The position numbers and the translations under genes were made by a program. A stretch of 64,000 nt of DNA. It comes from Proteles cristata cristata. Taxonomy: Eukaryota > Chordata > Mammalia > Carnivora > Hyaenidae. Each line of letters opens with the position of its first letter. Position 1 is the stretch's first letter. The notes under the pieces are model-generated. The model had not been told where the DNA came from, made no database searches, and saw only the letters and a program-made list of their open reading frames with translations. Location of the stretch: positions 1 through 64,000 of the forward strand of contig JAESUZ010003401.1 of NCBI GenBank assembly GCA_017311185.1. Reading direction: 5' to 3'. Below are positions 19,108 to 53,044 of the stretch, piece after piece.

Positions 19108-19337
19108 TTTTTTTTTTTTTAATTTTTTTTAATGTTTTATTTATTTCTAGGAGAGAGAGAGACAGCGTGAGCAGGGGAGGGTCAGAGAGAGAGGGAGTGA
19201 CAGACTCTGAAACAGGCTCCAGGCTCTGAGCTGGCAGTCAGCGCAGAGCCCGACGCGGGGCCGCGAACCCACGAACCGCGAGATCATGACCTAAGCGAAA
19301 GTCGGACGCTTAACAGACCAAGCCACCCAGGCGTCCC
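19108..19337 (-). mobile_element. CAN-SINE, young
   Basis: Near-consensus minus-strand SINE. GAGGACATTTCT is duplicated at 19096-19107 and 19338-19349. Confidence 0.94.
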
Positions 19338-19551
19338 GAGGACATTTCTAACTTACCCTCCCAACCTGGTTTGCCTGCCTCCAATCTCTTCCCTGTTATT
19401 CGTCCTATACAGATAAATTTACCTAAAGCACAATTATGATCATGTCATTCCCTTACTCCCGAAGGATAGTTTCTCCATAACTTGCAGAATAAAGTCTCAA
19501 CATAGTACCTGATTGATACTCCAGCCAAAGTAGACTACATCCCTTCCCTTA

Positions 19552-19766
19552 TTTTTTTTAGCACTTTTGAAAATCTTTATTTGTTGAGAGAGAGAGAGAA
19601 AAAGAGAGAGCAAGCAGGCGCAGGGCAGAGAATGACGGTGACAGCTCTGCAAAAGCAGGCTCTGCAGCCGCCAGAGCATCCGGATGTGGGGCTGGAACTC
19701 ACGAACAGTGAGATCATGACCTGAGCCAGAGTCGATGCTTAACTGACTGAGCCACCCAGGCACCCA
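19552..19766 (-). mobile_element. CAN-SINE
   Basis: A diverged minus-strand SINE running from a T-rich left end to GAGCCACCCAGGCACCC. Confidence 0.9.
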
Positions 19767-20472
19767 CCTGTACTTCCTGTTCCTTCACACCTTTATCTAC
19801 TTCCTCACTTTTCTTCAAGCCTGGAGATCCTCTTCCCAAACCCTACCCATTCCTCAGCCTAACTCGTGTACTTCCACCTCCCAGGGTGAAACATGCAGAG
19901 GTGATACCGTTTACCACTGAGTCTACCTATGACTTTGTTTGGGTCTTGTGGCTGATATCTAGTTGTACCTCCAAAATCCATTTTCCTCTTCTGCCTGGAT
20001 GCAAGGCTACCTAACAAGATATTTCCTAGTCTTTCTTGCAGTTAGGTGTGACTTGCAACTAAGCTCTTGCTATGTGACAAAGCTCCCATCAAAGGGATGT
20101 GACAGAAAGTGAAATGGACAAATTCCACCTCACTTGCTTAAAAGGAAATTCCTTCCCCTGGACCCCTTTCTTCCTTCACATGAGCTGGAATGTGGATAGG
20201 TTTATGACCTTGCATGGAGCAGGACTCTCCCACTGGCCTCGGCTGGCCAGCATGTGATGTAAGAGAGAAATTATCCATCTTATTTGAACCACTGCATTTT
20301 AGGGTCTTTGCCACAGTAAAGGCTTCTCTATGGTTAGTGTATTAAATTGTACTGTGGCTTACAGTTATTTATATAAATGTCTCATTTTCTCTACTAAGAA
20401 GCCAATTCCTTGTTGGTCTCCCTGCTTCCTATCTTAAACCTTATACTCTATTCTCACCTGAGGTGCTCCATC
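19767..20472. other. Intergenic, no gene seen
   Basis: Unique AT-balanced sequence without recognisable genes or young repeats. Confidence 0.5.
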
Positions 20473-20700
20473 CATTTATTTATTTATTTATTTAAGTTTT
20501 TATTCATTTAGTCTTCAAAAGACAGAGACAGCATGAGCAGGGGAGAGGCAGACAGAGAGGGAGACAGAGAGATCCCAAGCAGGCTCCTTGGTGGCAGCAC
20601 AGAGCCCAGCACAGGGCTCTTACTCCTAAAACCATGAGATCATGACCTGAGCTGAAACCAAGAGTCGGATACTTAACCAACTGAGCCACCCAGGCGCCCC
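20473..20700 (-). mobile_element. CAN-SINE
   Basis: A minus-strand SINE with an (ATTT)n left end. CTGAGGTG occurs at both borders. Confidence 0.9.
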
Positions 20701-20760
20701 TGAGGTGATTCTTTTAAAAGGGAAGTCAGATCATGTCATGCTTTGCTAAAAACAAAAACA

Positions 20761-21020
20761 AGGGGTGCCTGGGTGGCTTAGTCGGTTAAGCGTCCGACTT
20801 TCGCTTAGGTCATGATCTCGCGGTTCGTGGGTTCGAGCCCCGCGTCGGGCTCTGTTGCTGACTGCCAGCTCGGAGCCTGGAGCCTGTTTCAGTCTGTGAC
20901 TCCCTCTCTCTCTGACCCTCTCCTGCTCACGCTGTCTCTCTCTCTCTCTCCTAAAAATAAATAAAACATTAAAAATTTAGAACAAAACAAAACAAAACAA
21001 AAAAACAAAAACAAAAACGC
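20761..21020 (+). mobile_element. CAN-SINE, young
   Basis: A near-consensus plus-strand SINE with intact box A (TGGCTTAGTCGG) and box B (GGTTCGAGCCC) and an AACAAAACAAAAC-type tail. It lies in AAAACAAAAACAA target sequence. Confidence 0.94.
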
Positions 21021-21494
21021 CTTACTCAGTAACTGCAGAAATCTTTAAAATGGCCTACATGATCCTACAAGGTCCATGATTGGCAGCCCCTCACTAATTG
21101 CTTTTATCTCTTACAGGTGTGCTCCACCCCCACCTCCCCAACACGCACTCTGCATCAGACACACCAACCATTTTACTGTTCTGCAGACAAGTAAGACACT
21201 CCCCTGCCTTGGGGTCTTTGCACCTGCTATTGTCTCTGCTTGTCCCAGATATCAAAATGGCTCATTCCTTTATCCCCTTCAGGTTTTGCTTCAAATGTTA
21301 CCTACCCAGATAGGCTTTCTCTGACTATCCCACTTAAAATTATATTCTAACTCTCCCCTACTACCATCCTGGCACATTATCCCACTTCCTTGCCTGATTA
21401 TCCTCTACAACACTTATCACCATTTGACATCATATATATTGTCTTTATTTACACATTTATTGTTCAAGAATGTAAGCTCCATGAGAGTAGGGTT
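21021..21494. other. Intergenic, no gene seen
   Basis: Resembles an old MIR/L2-type end (CTTTATTTACACATTTATTG and TAAGCTCCATGAGAGTAGGG) that continues after the next SINE at 21717-21790. Confidence 0.45.
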
Positions 21495-21716
21495 GGTTTT
21501 TTGTTTTTAATTTTTTAACGTGTATTTATTTTTGAGACAGAGACAGAGCATGAGCAGGGAAGGGCCAGAGAGAGAGGGAGACACAGAATCCAATGCAGGC
21601 TTCAGGCTCTGCGCTGTCAGCATAGAGCCCAATGTGGAGCTCGAACACACGAACCATGAGATCATGACCTGAGGCAAAGTCAGGCACCTATCTGATTGAG
21701 CTACCCAGGAGCCCCG
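21495..21716 (-). mobile_element. CAN-SINE
   Basis: Minus-strand SINE inserted in an ancient L2/MIR-type tail. GAGAGTAGGG / GAGAGCAGGG flank it. Confidence 0.9.
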
Positions 21717-21855
21717 AGAGCAGGGGTTTTTGACTGCTTACTGCCATTTTCTCAGTGCCCAGGACAGGGCCTGGTACATTAAAAGTATTCAATTGGGGCA
21801 TCTGGGTGGCTCGGTTGGTTAAGCGTCTGACTTTGGCTCAAGACATGATCTTGAG

Positions 21856-22290
21856 GGGCACCTGGGTGGCTTAGTCGGTTAAGCGTCCGACTTTGCCTCA
21901 GGTCATGATCTCGCGGTTTGTGGGTTTGAGCCCTGCATCGGGCTCTGTGCTGACAGCCAGCTCAGAACCTGGAGCATGTTTCGGATTCTGTGTCTTCCCC
22001 TCTCTCTGACCCTCCCCTGCTCATGCTGTCTCTCTCTATTTCTCAGATATAAATAAAATAAAAATATTTTTTTTAATGTTTTATTTATTTCTAGGAGAGA
22101 GAGAGACAGCGCGAGCAGGGGAGCGTCAGAGAGAGAGGGAGACACAGAATCCAAAACAGGCTCCAGGCTCTGAGCTGGCAGTCAGCACAGAGCCCAACTC
22201 GGGGCTCGAACCCACGAACCGCGAGATCATGACCTAAGTGAAAGTCGGACGCTTAACCGACTAAGCCACCCAGGCGCCCCTAAAATAAAA
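21856..22290 (+). mobile_element. Middle CAN-SINE of the nest
   Basis: A plus-strand SINE inserted in the outer one. Its A-rich tail (TAAAATAAAAATATTTTT) is split and duplicated by the innermost SINE. Confidence 0.9.
22070..22280 (-). mobile_element. Innermost CAN-SINE of the nest
   Basis: A near-consensus minus-strand SINE in the tail of the middle copy. It is flanked by AAAATAAAAATATTTTT on both sides. With the middle copy it forms an inverted pair of about 200-bp arms. Confidence 0.92.
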
Positions 22291-22420
22291 ATATTTTTAG
22301 AAAAAGACATGACGTTGAGGTTCCTGAGTTCGAGCCCCTTATTGGGTCCTGTCTCCCACTCTGTCTGCCCCTCTCCCACTCGCATGCATGTGCGTGCACT
22401 CTCAAAAATAACCGTTAACG

Positions 22421-23689
22421 AACATTTTTTAAGTATTCAATATGTATTGAATGGATGAATTCCTTGGGCCCTAATACCTTCTAGTCCCCTCAATGCCTAG
22501 CACACTGCTTTGCATGCACTCAGTAAATACTTGATGAATGAACTATGATGGAAGGCTACTAATATTTCTGCCTTGTAGTTTTCTTCCTTCTCCAAGTACC
22601 CTTATACACCTGGGCCTACATTAAATTTCTGAACACTTAAAATTATGACAAAGGGTCAGTAGGAGAGGTCCTCCATGGACACTGCTGAAAATGGCAATAA
22701 CAGAAAGCTAGGATGCTGCTTTGAGTATTTTCTGCCTTTGCTACTTGGACAAATCCCTTTCCATCTCTGGGTCTTGGTTTCACCATATGTAAGATGAAGC
22801 TAGGAGACTAGATGATTTCTGAAGTTCATTCTATTTTTACAGCTTGTAGTTATGGTGCTCATAACTAAAATTGTATGATTCTAAAATTGTATGGTATTTC
22901 TCTTCTAACCTGTGATTGGAATATGCTTACTGAAAATGTGGTGTCAGAATAAAGCTTTTCTTTGGTCCAATTAACAAGTATCATTATAAAAATAATAAAA
23001 CATGGTGTAAAAGGCCACATTAGCAACATGCAGACATGACGCGGAGGCTCCCATGAAGCAGATAAGACCAAAAACTAGGTCTTCTGATTCCTTCAGGGCT
23101 CTTTATCTGAAGTCCCATACATATATTATATTTCCTCTCCTTTCCAAGGGTTAGATAAATCAGATCTTTATTGGCAAGATATTTTGGAAAATCCACACTC
23201 TTGGTCCCAGCATCCGAAACAAAAACACAACCTTCTCTTGCCACGTCTCTGGATGTCTGAGGTGATGTGCTCTCAGCCACTTTCCCCTTGGGACTTGTCT
23301 TCCAGGCAAAGACAACACAGTACAGTTGCAAAAGGTAAACATGCCCTTTGAATGCACCTGTGCTACGGGTGTCTCTCTGTGATGTAAACATGCTTTAATT
23401 CGGCCCTGTCCTTATAAGGAGATAAAAATCACTTTCAGAAATATGCAAACTCTTGTTCAGAAACCTCCCCTTCATTCTGACAAACTGGCTGCCATCCTGA
23501 TAAACAGATTTTCTTAAAAGGAACTGTAAACCAGAGCCAGACTTACTTTCTGGTACTGAAGGAAAAAAAAAAAGCGTGTCTGATTTCCCGCTTAAGAGAA
23601 AGATCTGGCACTACGCGTCACCAGCATCCCTCCACTCCCCAATCAAACGTGGTTCTTGGCGCTCCTAAGCCAGCTCTCGCCCACTGCCT

Positions 23690-23690
<1 letters not shown>
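22421..23690. other. Intergenic, no gene seen
   Basis: MIR/L2-type remnants lie at about 22470-22550 (CCTAGCACACTGCTTTGCAT) and 22720-22870. The rest is unique sequence upstream of the PRPS1 promoter. A 123-codon minus-strand open frame (23020-23391) has no family I recognise. Confidence 0.5.
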
Positions 23691-45731
<22,041 letters not shown>

Positions 45732-45757
45732 TAGAATTACTGCTGAGGCTTTTTACA

Positions 45758-45763
45758 AATAAA
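45758..45763 (+). terminator. PRPS1: Proximal PRPS1 polyadenylation signal
   Basis: AATAAA follows the stop codon closely, with a T/G-rich stretch just downstream (CTTGTTCTCCCTTGG). Confidence 0.5.
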
Positions 45764-46714
45764 GTGAACCCCGCCCCTTGTTCTCCCTTGGTATTTGATG
45801 AAAATCCGGCAGAACACCCAGCTTGCTCCATGTAGCTTTCCACACCCCACATCAGGTATATTACTGTTTCTCCTGAATTAGAGGAAAAACAGATTGAGAC
45901 TCACGGCTGGGATTTCCTGCCTGCATTGTCTCATTCGGGCTTCTTGGATTCTGTGAGCCTCTCTCGCAGCTTTGCAGCTTTAACCACAACTGAGCTGCTG
46001 CAAGATTGCAGGCTTGGGAGGGTGTTGTGTTGTGGGGGTGTTTGAAGTTGATGGGGGAAGCTCAGACTACTTTGCATGTGAATACTTCAGGGTTTCCTCG
46101 GTTTTGAACTACTGGCAACAAAGCCCACCCAGTTTCACCCCCTCCCCCAAGCCCGTGACAAGCTCTCAAAAGTCTAATGCTAAATTACAGCAAGAACCCT
46201 AGGCGGCCCCAGCCCAGCTCTGGTTGCTGAGTCCTGTGAGCCAGCGGGCAGCTCTCTGGTGGGGAGGCCTGAGGGGTGGCGGCACACAGGGCAGTGAATG
46301 CTTCTTGGGAGGAAATAGCCTGATCCTTCACCCCCTGCTTGGGGGCTGTGTCGCTTGGATCCTCTTTTGTACCTGTTCCTTTCCATTTGACTTGACCTTC
46401 AGCCACCTTGCCCTTTCCCTGGTCAGATAACCCTCTGGGGCCCAGATGTTCCTTGTACTACAGTCTTCTGGAAAGTAAACTCACCCCCCCGCTACATGGT
46501 CTCTAACATTTACACGGGATTGTTTTTGCCGTAGCTTGATCTTCCCGAGCCCGCTACCACCGTGGTAGTAGGTTTTAGGTGGGGTCGTAGTGCCTTTGGA
46601 TTAATTTAAATATCTCATTTTCATCTTCCTCCCATTGATCTGGCCTCTCCAGTGACCCAAGATTTCTGTTAAAAAGGTTGATGTTACTGTTTACTGTCTC
46701 TTGTAGAGGAAACT

Positions 46715-46720
46715 AATAAA
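46715..46720 (+). terminator. PRPS1: Distal PRPS1 polyadenylation signal
   Basis: AATAAA is followed by GTGTCTTTGTGTGATTGTGG, a GT-rich downstream element. It gives a 3' UTR of about 1 kb. Confidence 0.75.
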
Positions 46721-46745
46721 GTGTCTTTGTGTGATTGTGGGTCCG

Positions 46746-48055
46746 TATCGTATCTGTACCCACCCGTCTTTCTGCCGAAAGTTTTGGTCTAGGCATCGTG
46801 CGGTCCAGTGATCACTCTTCCGTGCTTCCAGACTGTTGGCTGCACCATTAAACCAAGAGAGGACCTTGGCCGCAGTTTTATCCAACCATGAGACCTTAAG
46901 ATGTCTGGGGTTTACTGAGAACTGGATACACCATGGTTCTGTGCATTAACCTGAATTATAGTGCATATGAGGCCTGCTGGATCTCTGGTTCTTATTCCTG
47001 GAGACAGGAAGCCAGTACTTTGTCAGAGGAAGAGCGTAGTCTCTAGAATTTATTTTGTCTTGGAACCGATTTTGCCAAATGCAACATTTCCTTTTATCAG
47101 TAGTTGATACACGTGTGGCATTTAATTTCAGGCCTTCTAAGTAAACACTAGGGAAGGTAAATGTGTACAACTGAATGAATTCTAAGGCATTCCAAAACGT
47201 GAAGGGAGGGTTTTTTTGGTGCATCATCAAATCAGGGCGTTCTTACTTCAGGAGAAGCCCCATGCTTCTTGCTTTTGTTTGTTCTGGTGGTACTTTCTGT
47301 TGAATACTGGGATGTTGACCTTACCCTGAGTCTTCTGAAAATAAAGTGACTCAAAAGGGGACTGAGATGAGCTGCGAAGTGTGTGCCTCCAACCTGCTAG
47401 CTCTCTTTCACCACAAGTCTGCTCTGGGAGAAGCTGACGCCGAGCGCCAAGTGCCCTATGCTCCCAGTCATGTGACTTCCTGAAGCATCGGGCTTGCTGC
47501 ACAAGAATTTTTTGACTCTTATTGTGGGCCCCCTTGGGTAATCCAGTTCCTGAATGAGGTTTTAAGGTCATTCAGAAAGGCCCCCAGTCCCCACCTGTGG
47601 CCCCTGTGCCTGGAGGAGGGTGAGTATTCAGTGCCCCGTGACACTCAGCAGTTCCGTAAGTACCTCTACCGCCATTCTCTGGCGAGACCATTCTTTTTGG
47701 GAGAGACCCAAGGGTCCTGGATGGTAAGTGACTCTCGATTGGGGAGCAGCAGCAGGAACAGACCTGGTGGGGTGTGAGGAGGAGATACGGGAGCTGAACG
47801 GAGTTGCAGTCTGATCACAGCTGGAGCCGCGCCTGCAATAGGTGTAGGACCACTTCTGAGCAAAAGGCATCACCAGGTTCTACTCCACCCATGTCCCTCC
47901 CCTCCCAACCTCAGAACTAGAGGAAGAGACATTAGTTGGAACAAGGCCAAGCTCATGGAGTCCCCGAGCTAAAGATTCAGTTCATCTCAAACAGTACTGT
48001 TGGTCTCCTTGCCAGATTTGGAAATAGAAGAATTTTCTGTGTTTATTTATTTAGA
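46746..48055. other. Intergenic downstream of PRPS1, no gene seen
   Basis: Unique sequence. I find no exon or recognisable young repeat. Confidence 0.5.
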
Positions 48056-48059
48056 TTAG

Positions 48060-48238
48060 AAAAAATTTAATGTCTATTTTTGAGAGAGAGAGCAGAGCTC
48101 GAGCAGGGGAGGAACAGACAGAAGGAGGCTCCAGGCTCTGAGCTGTTAGCACAGAGCCAACGCAGGGCTTGAACTCGTGCATCGCGATATTGCCCGAGCC
48201 AAAGTCTGACGCTTAGCTGACAGCCACCTAGACACCGC
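48060..48238 (-). mobile_element. CAN-SINE, diverged
   Basis: Minus-strand SINE with lost bases in the tRNA-like head (TTAGCTGACAGCCACCTAGA). Confidence 0.85.
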
Positions 48239-48259
48239 TTTCTAGAGTTCATTTAATTT

Positions 48260-48450
48260 TCTTAGTGTTTATTTTTTGAGAAAGAGGCCGTGCAAGTGGG
48301 GGATGGGCAGAGAGGGAGACACAGAATCTGAAACAGGCTCCAGGCTCTGAGCTGTCAGCACTGAGCCCAATGTGGGACTCAAACCAGGGATGGCGAGATC
48401 ATGACCTGAGCCGAAGTTAGATGCTTAACTGACAGCCACCCAGGTGCCCC
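48260..48450 (-). mobile_element. CAN-SINE
   Basis: Minus-strand SINE. CTAGAGTTCATTTAATTT is present on both sides (about 48243 and 48453). Confidence 0.92.
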
Positions 48451-48454
48451 TGCT

Positions 48455-49859
48455 AGAGTTCATTTAATTTGACCGTTAATAACATGTAGCCCTTGACCTG
48501 AAGGTTATTAGCATCATACAAAAAGCCAGAAGTTAAGAAAAATGCCCCACTTACTCATCTTGCCTTCTGCCATTTCTTACTAGCTCTTGGTGGAGAGATG
48601 GGGAGGGGAAGAGGCTTCTGGAAAGGAATCTGGTTATTGGAGGCACCTTCCCCACAACTCTAGAAGTGAAGATGAAGGAAGAAACTTCTGCACTGTTGCT
48701 GAGCCCACTACTCAAGAGTAGGGACCACCGAGGGAGTAAATGCCGTGTGTGTGAAACTAGCCATTACATTTGGTCAGGAGATGGAGCCAGCCTCCTTCCT
48801 ACCTTTCAGTCTGCACCCCTAGTCTCCAGCCAGATGCCTCTTCAGTTGAGGGGCTCCTGGAGCCCTGAGCCCCAGCTTCCTCTACCTCTGGTCTCCCCTT
48901 GCCCTGCTTTTGCTGGTCATTTTGCCTTCATTGCCCTTGATGATGCCTTTTGCCACCAGTGCATACATGATATGACCAAAAGAGGCTTGGCTAGAGGAGC
49001 ACCATGCATCTTTGGAGTCCTCTAGGGATGCCAGAGCACCCTCCCCATCACATAACCGGGGTTACCTGTCATACATACTTCCCTCTCCATGGCTGCCCAT
49101 GGGAGAAGGGAGGATTAGAGTTAACATGACCATGGGGGCAGGAACGTACTGGAGGTTAATTCACACCTCATTTTCAGGCCAAGGATTGACCTTGTGCCCG
49201 TCAGTCAGTCACTTGCTGCCTTTTGCCAACTGCTGGCTCCCCCGGAAGGTTGTTCTTACAGGCTCAGCCTTTTGCAAGTGATTATCCCAAAGAATACACC
49301 ATGGTATCTCTACCCTCCCCCACACCAGTCATTGGCCCCTCAACACAGCTGCTTGGAACAGGTGGCTCCCATCAGGTCACAGCTTAAAGGCTACAGCTAG
49401 ACTCCGCCACCACGCCTACTTTACTCCCGCCATGTTTCAAGGCCCGCTTCTCTCCTGCAGATCTTTTTTCTACTAGTCTGAGACTCCTTATTGAAGAACA
49501 AAGCAAATTCTGCTCTGAATCCTGATGGATAAAGTTCAGTGCTCCATAGAATCTTTGATAAAACCATTTATCTAAATCCCCTGTTTCACAGGGTAGTTAT
49601 TTTCAACCGTAGGGGAGCTAAGAGAGCGACAGGCATATTCAGACCTGGAAAGCCTGTGGTAACGATTGTCTAGTTCTCTCCGTGGCCCCTAAGATCGCCA
49701 AGGGAAAGGGCTTGCAGGGGCTGGACAGATTCCCCCGCCCTGCCTGCCCTTCCTGAGACCACTCTCCTGTCTCAGCATGAGGGGCTATGAGAAGAAGACA
49801 CCCTCACCACCATCCCCTTGCTGCCTCTCTCTCATTCCCGGAGAGGCCTGGTTGCCCTT
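48455..49859. other. Intergenic, no gene seen
   Basis: Unique sequence. Open frames of up to 119 codons (48666-49025) lack any recognised domain. Confidence 0.5.
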
Positions 49860-49872
49860 AGCCTTTGATGTT

Positions 49873-49979
49873 ACTTTTTTTTTCTTTTTTAGTGAGCCAT
49901 ACACCCAATGTGGGCCTCAAACTCACGACCCCAAGACCAAGAGTCGCATGCTCTACTGACTGAAGCAGCCAGGCGCCTC
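49873..49979 (-). mobile_element. Short old-type SINE
   Basis: A 107-bp minus-strand element (GGGCCTCAAACTCACGACCC; AAGAGTCGCATGCTCTACTG) with AGCCTTTGATGTT duplicated at 49860-49872 and 49980-49992. It lacks the CT-rich body of the other copies. Confidence 0.85.
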
Positions 49980-49992
49980 AGCCTTTGATGTT

Positions 49993-51552
49993 CTAAGTCG
50001 TCTTGCTATGAAGCTTCTTATGCTTGCTGTTCTTTCGGAGGACGTTCCCTTGGTTTTTTGCTCAAAGAATGAAGGGGAATAAGAGACCAAGGGGCAGGGT
50101 AGCTTTCTCCATCCCAGTCCCTGCTCACCTCACCAGCCCCAGAGACTCCGAACCCTGACTGGCTCCTTGCTCCAGGCTCAGTCCATGTGCTTGCGATCCT
50201 CTTTGTTACTGGCCTATTGCATCCCCCTTGGTGCAGCCTACTGTGCGGGCTCATGCCCTGCGCCACCAGCGTGAGACTCTTCTCCACCTTTCCCTTTACT
50301 GAGCTCTTTTCCGAAGAGGCCAAGATATTCCTCCAGTAGCTCAGCTACCAACTATACAATCACAAATAGAGGGAGGGAAAAGCGCATTCGGAAGCAAAAT
50401 CAAACCATGCAGAGTGGCAATAGGTCTCAATCTCATTTCTCTCCACCCCACTTTGTGTTTTCAACTGTCTCTCTTATTTTCCAGGGCTCCATGCCACACT
50501 TGGCGTGTCCATTCACTGCTACCGCTGGGTCTTGTTCTTTCACCCATATAGTTGCCATGAGCCCACGCACATCTTGTGGTTCTGATCCAGGTTTTGAATA
50601 TAAGACAAAAGAGGGCAGCCAGGCTTGACCAATCCATTTTGCCCGGGCAGCACACGGAGCAGAGGTTTTCTGCCTCCGGCATGGAAGTTAGCCTGGAGCC
50701 ACACTACCCACTTTACCTCTCACCCTGCAAGTTCTTGGGATAGGGCCTCCGGTGACAAGGTGAATGGGACTCTGTGGTGCTGAAGGGGCTGCAGCCAGGC
50801 ACGGGAGAAGCACGATGACGACGAGAGGGCCACCCAGTAGCTGTTGAAGCCAGGCTTGAGGACACTGCCCCCTCCCGACCCTTTCCTGCAGCGATCGCCT
50901 GGCCCACGGGCTCTGTCATTGCCGCCAAGCTGCCACTAGGGGGAGCCAAGCAGAGGCCGGAGGGAACGGACACCTGGGGAAAATGGCTCAAGGCTTGAGG
51001 GGCCTGAGCGGGGAGCCTAAGCCCCTGCTGCTCCTCCAGGTCCCCTCTTCCCCTTAATGTCCCCGGCAGCCAGGGGACAACACGGTGCCCAATTCATTCA
51101 GCAGACGACAAGATGCACAAAGTGTAAGTACATAGCTCAGTGTCTTTTCACGAACCAAGCGCTCTGCCAGATGCTAGGAACACAGGATCTGACGAGGTCC
51201 CCCACCCCGAGGCGCTCTGGTCTAGAGAGGGAAACGGGGCATTGGTGTGATAAGAACGACAACGAGGGTAGAGCAAAGTGCAGTGGGAGCACAGGAGGGG
51301 GGCACCTAAGTCAGTGTTGGGAGTCAGGAAGGCATCCTGGAGAAAATTATTTTGACTTTTGAAGCAGTCGATTAGACATTGGCCAAAGGGGGAGTGGGGA
51401 GAAGGGTGTTTCAGGCAGACAGAATAGCACGTGCTTACCTGGGCACCCAAAAGACTGTGGCAGGTGTGTGTGCCCGTGCACATGTGTGTGTTTGAGGGTG
51501 GGATGGGGAGCTGTGACAGGGGATGGGGCTGGTGAGACCAGATCACAAAGTT
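49993..51552. other. Intergenic, no gene seen
   Basis: Mainly unique. From about 51085 it resembles an L2-type ancient repeat (ATTCATTCAGCAGACGACAA; GCCAGATGCTAGGAACACAG). Confidence 0.5.
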
Positions 51553-51755
51553 TCTTTTTTTTTTTTTAGGTTGATTTCTTTATTCTGAGAGAGAGTGAAA
51601 GAGTGCAAGCAGCGGAGGGGCAGAGAGGGAGAGAGCGAATCCCAGGCAGGCTCCACGCAGTCAGCACAGAGCTGGATGCGGGGCACCATCTCACGAACCA
51701 CGAGCCCAGATCAAGAGTCAGATGCTTAACCCACTGAGTCACCTAGGTGCCCCCA
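51553..51755 (-). mobile_element. CAN-SINE
   Basis: Diverged minus-strand SINE with several internal losses, ending GAGTCACCTAGGTGCCCC. Confidence 0.88.
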
Positions 51756-52636
51756 GGAAGGATCTTATAAGTACAGCAACCACACACCTACGGTCCCAGT
51801 GTATTTATTGATAGCACCCCATTTCACTCTCAGAAGTGCCCTGGTTTGGATAACAATGCAAGCCTATAATATGGTAACCCTACTTGTAAGACATGCTAAG
51901 GTGTTTGAACTTTGCTCCTGGGAGCAAAGAGGAGCCACCGAGGGGTTTAGGCAAGGTGCTGACTAGATCAGAGTCACTCAGTTAAAACAGCCTGGCAGTG
52001 ATGTGAAGAGTAGATTGGAGGCGGGGAGGGGCAAGCAGGAAGGAGTGAGCACAGGTAGGAAGCCATGCAGTTGTCCTACGGGAGGATGAGGGCAGCCGCG
52101 GTGAGAGAAGTGCTGGTGGAGAGAAGACCAATTTATGGCAGATCTGGGAGGAAAGTGCCCCAGAACCGGGTGATGTTTTGATGTCGGGTGTGAAAGAGAA
52201 GGAGAAGTTCAGGACAACTTCCATTCTTCTGGCTGAGTGCATGGTGGTCACTGGTACCGTGGAGTATGGAGAATGATGCTGAAGTCTGGTTGGGGAATTG
52301 CTCAGTTTAAGGTGCCTAGGGCGCCTCACCAGGAGGACTCAACAGGCAGTGATGGCAGCCAGCGGAGAAGTGACCATCAATACATTTTCGCCCAGATGTC
52401 ATCTACAGACAGATAGATAGTCACAAAGCGGTGGGGCTGGGAACCAGACTTGAGTACTCTGGGTGTTTGAATCCAAAGGACAAGAAGAGGGGGAGGTTAT
52501 GGAACCAGAAGAAAGGTGAGAGAACAATGGTGAAAGGTACAAAGGGTTTAAGTGCACAAGATAAAAATCTGGGCTATAGGTTACTTAAATGAGGAAAATA
52601 AATAGAAGCCAACAGAAGGTTCTAAAAGAAAGGAGT
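51756..52636. mobile_element. L2-like ancient repeat region
   Basis: About 51900-52330 reads like an ancient LINE/L2 3' part (GGTTTAGGCAAGGTGCTGAC; GGAGAAGTTCAGGACAACTT). It probably continues the L2-like piece before the SINE. The rest is unique. Confidence 0.5.
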
Positions 52637-52850
52637 GGGGCTCCTGGGCGGCTCAGTCAGTTAAGTGTCTGGCTTCGGCTCAGGTCTGATCTCACAGTTT
52701 GTGAGTTCAAGCCCCGCGTCAGGCTCTGTGCTGACAGCTCAAAGCCTGGAGCCGGCTTCAGATTCTGTGTCTCCTTCTCTCTCTGCCTCTCCACCACTCA
52801 CACTTTGTCTCTCAAAATTAAATAAATGTTAAATTTTTTTTAATTAAAAA
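52637..52850 (+). mobile_element. CAN-SINE
   Basis: Plus-strand SINE (GGGGCTCCTGGGCGGCTCAG head) with an AAATAAATGTTAAA tail. Confidence 0.92.
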
Positions 52851-53020
52851 AATAAGAAAAACAAATAAAAGAGCGGAGGCCTGTTGAAAATTATAGACAG
52901 GTTAGGACAGCATGACAGACAATTTGGGAACCGTGTGTGTGAAAAGCCTTCACTCATAATCTGCCACCTCATCACAATAATGATTATTTCAGTGTATTTA
53001 GGAGAGACGCATGAGTGAAG

Positions 53021-53044
53021 CAACAGCAGCAGCAGCAGCAGCAG
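53021..53044 (+). repeat. (CAG)n microsatellite
   Basis: About seven CAG units in non-coding sequence. Confidence 0.9.

Larger units (their letters stand above)
21794..22420 (+). mobile_element. Outer CAN-SINE of a three-level nest
   Basis: The head of this plus-strand SINE runs 21794 to about 21855, and its body resumes at about 22300 (GAGGTTCCTGAGTTCGAGCC) to the tail near 22420. AAGACATGATCTTGAG / AAGACATGACGTTGAG mark the duplicated site of the inner insertion. Confidence 0.88.
45732..46745 (+). other. PRPS1: PRPS1 3' UTR
   Basis: Non-coding sequence to the distal AATAAA at 46715-46720. A proximal AATAAA at 45758-45763, only 27 bases after the stop, could give a short-UTR form. No SINE or L1 is inserted. 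Confidence 0.8.

Noticed and set aside
20811..20850. Possible tRNA genes from GGTTCGAGCCC and TGGCTCAG motifs
   Set aside because: All occurrences lie in SINE heads; none has a complete cloverleaf with acceptor pairing.
48666..49025. 119-codon plus-strand open frame
   Set aside because: No family resemblance, no splice or promoter context and no repetition of codon bias; a chance frame in unique sequence.
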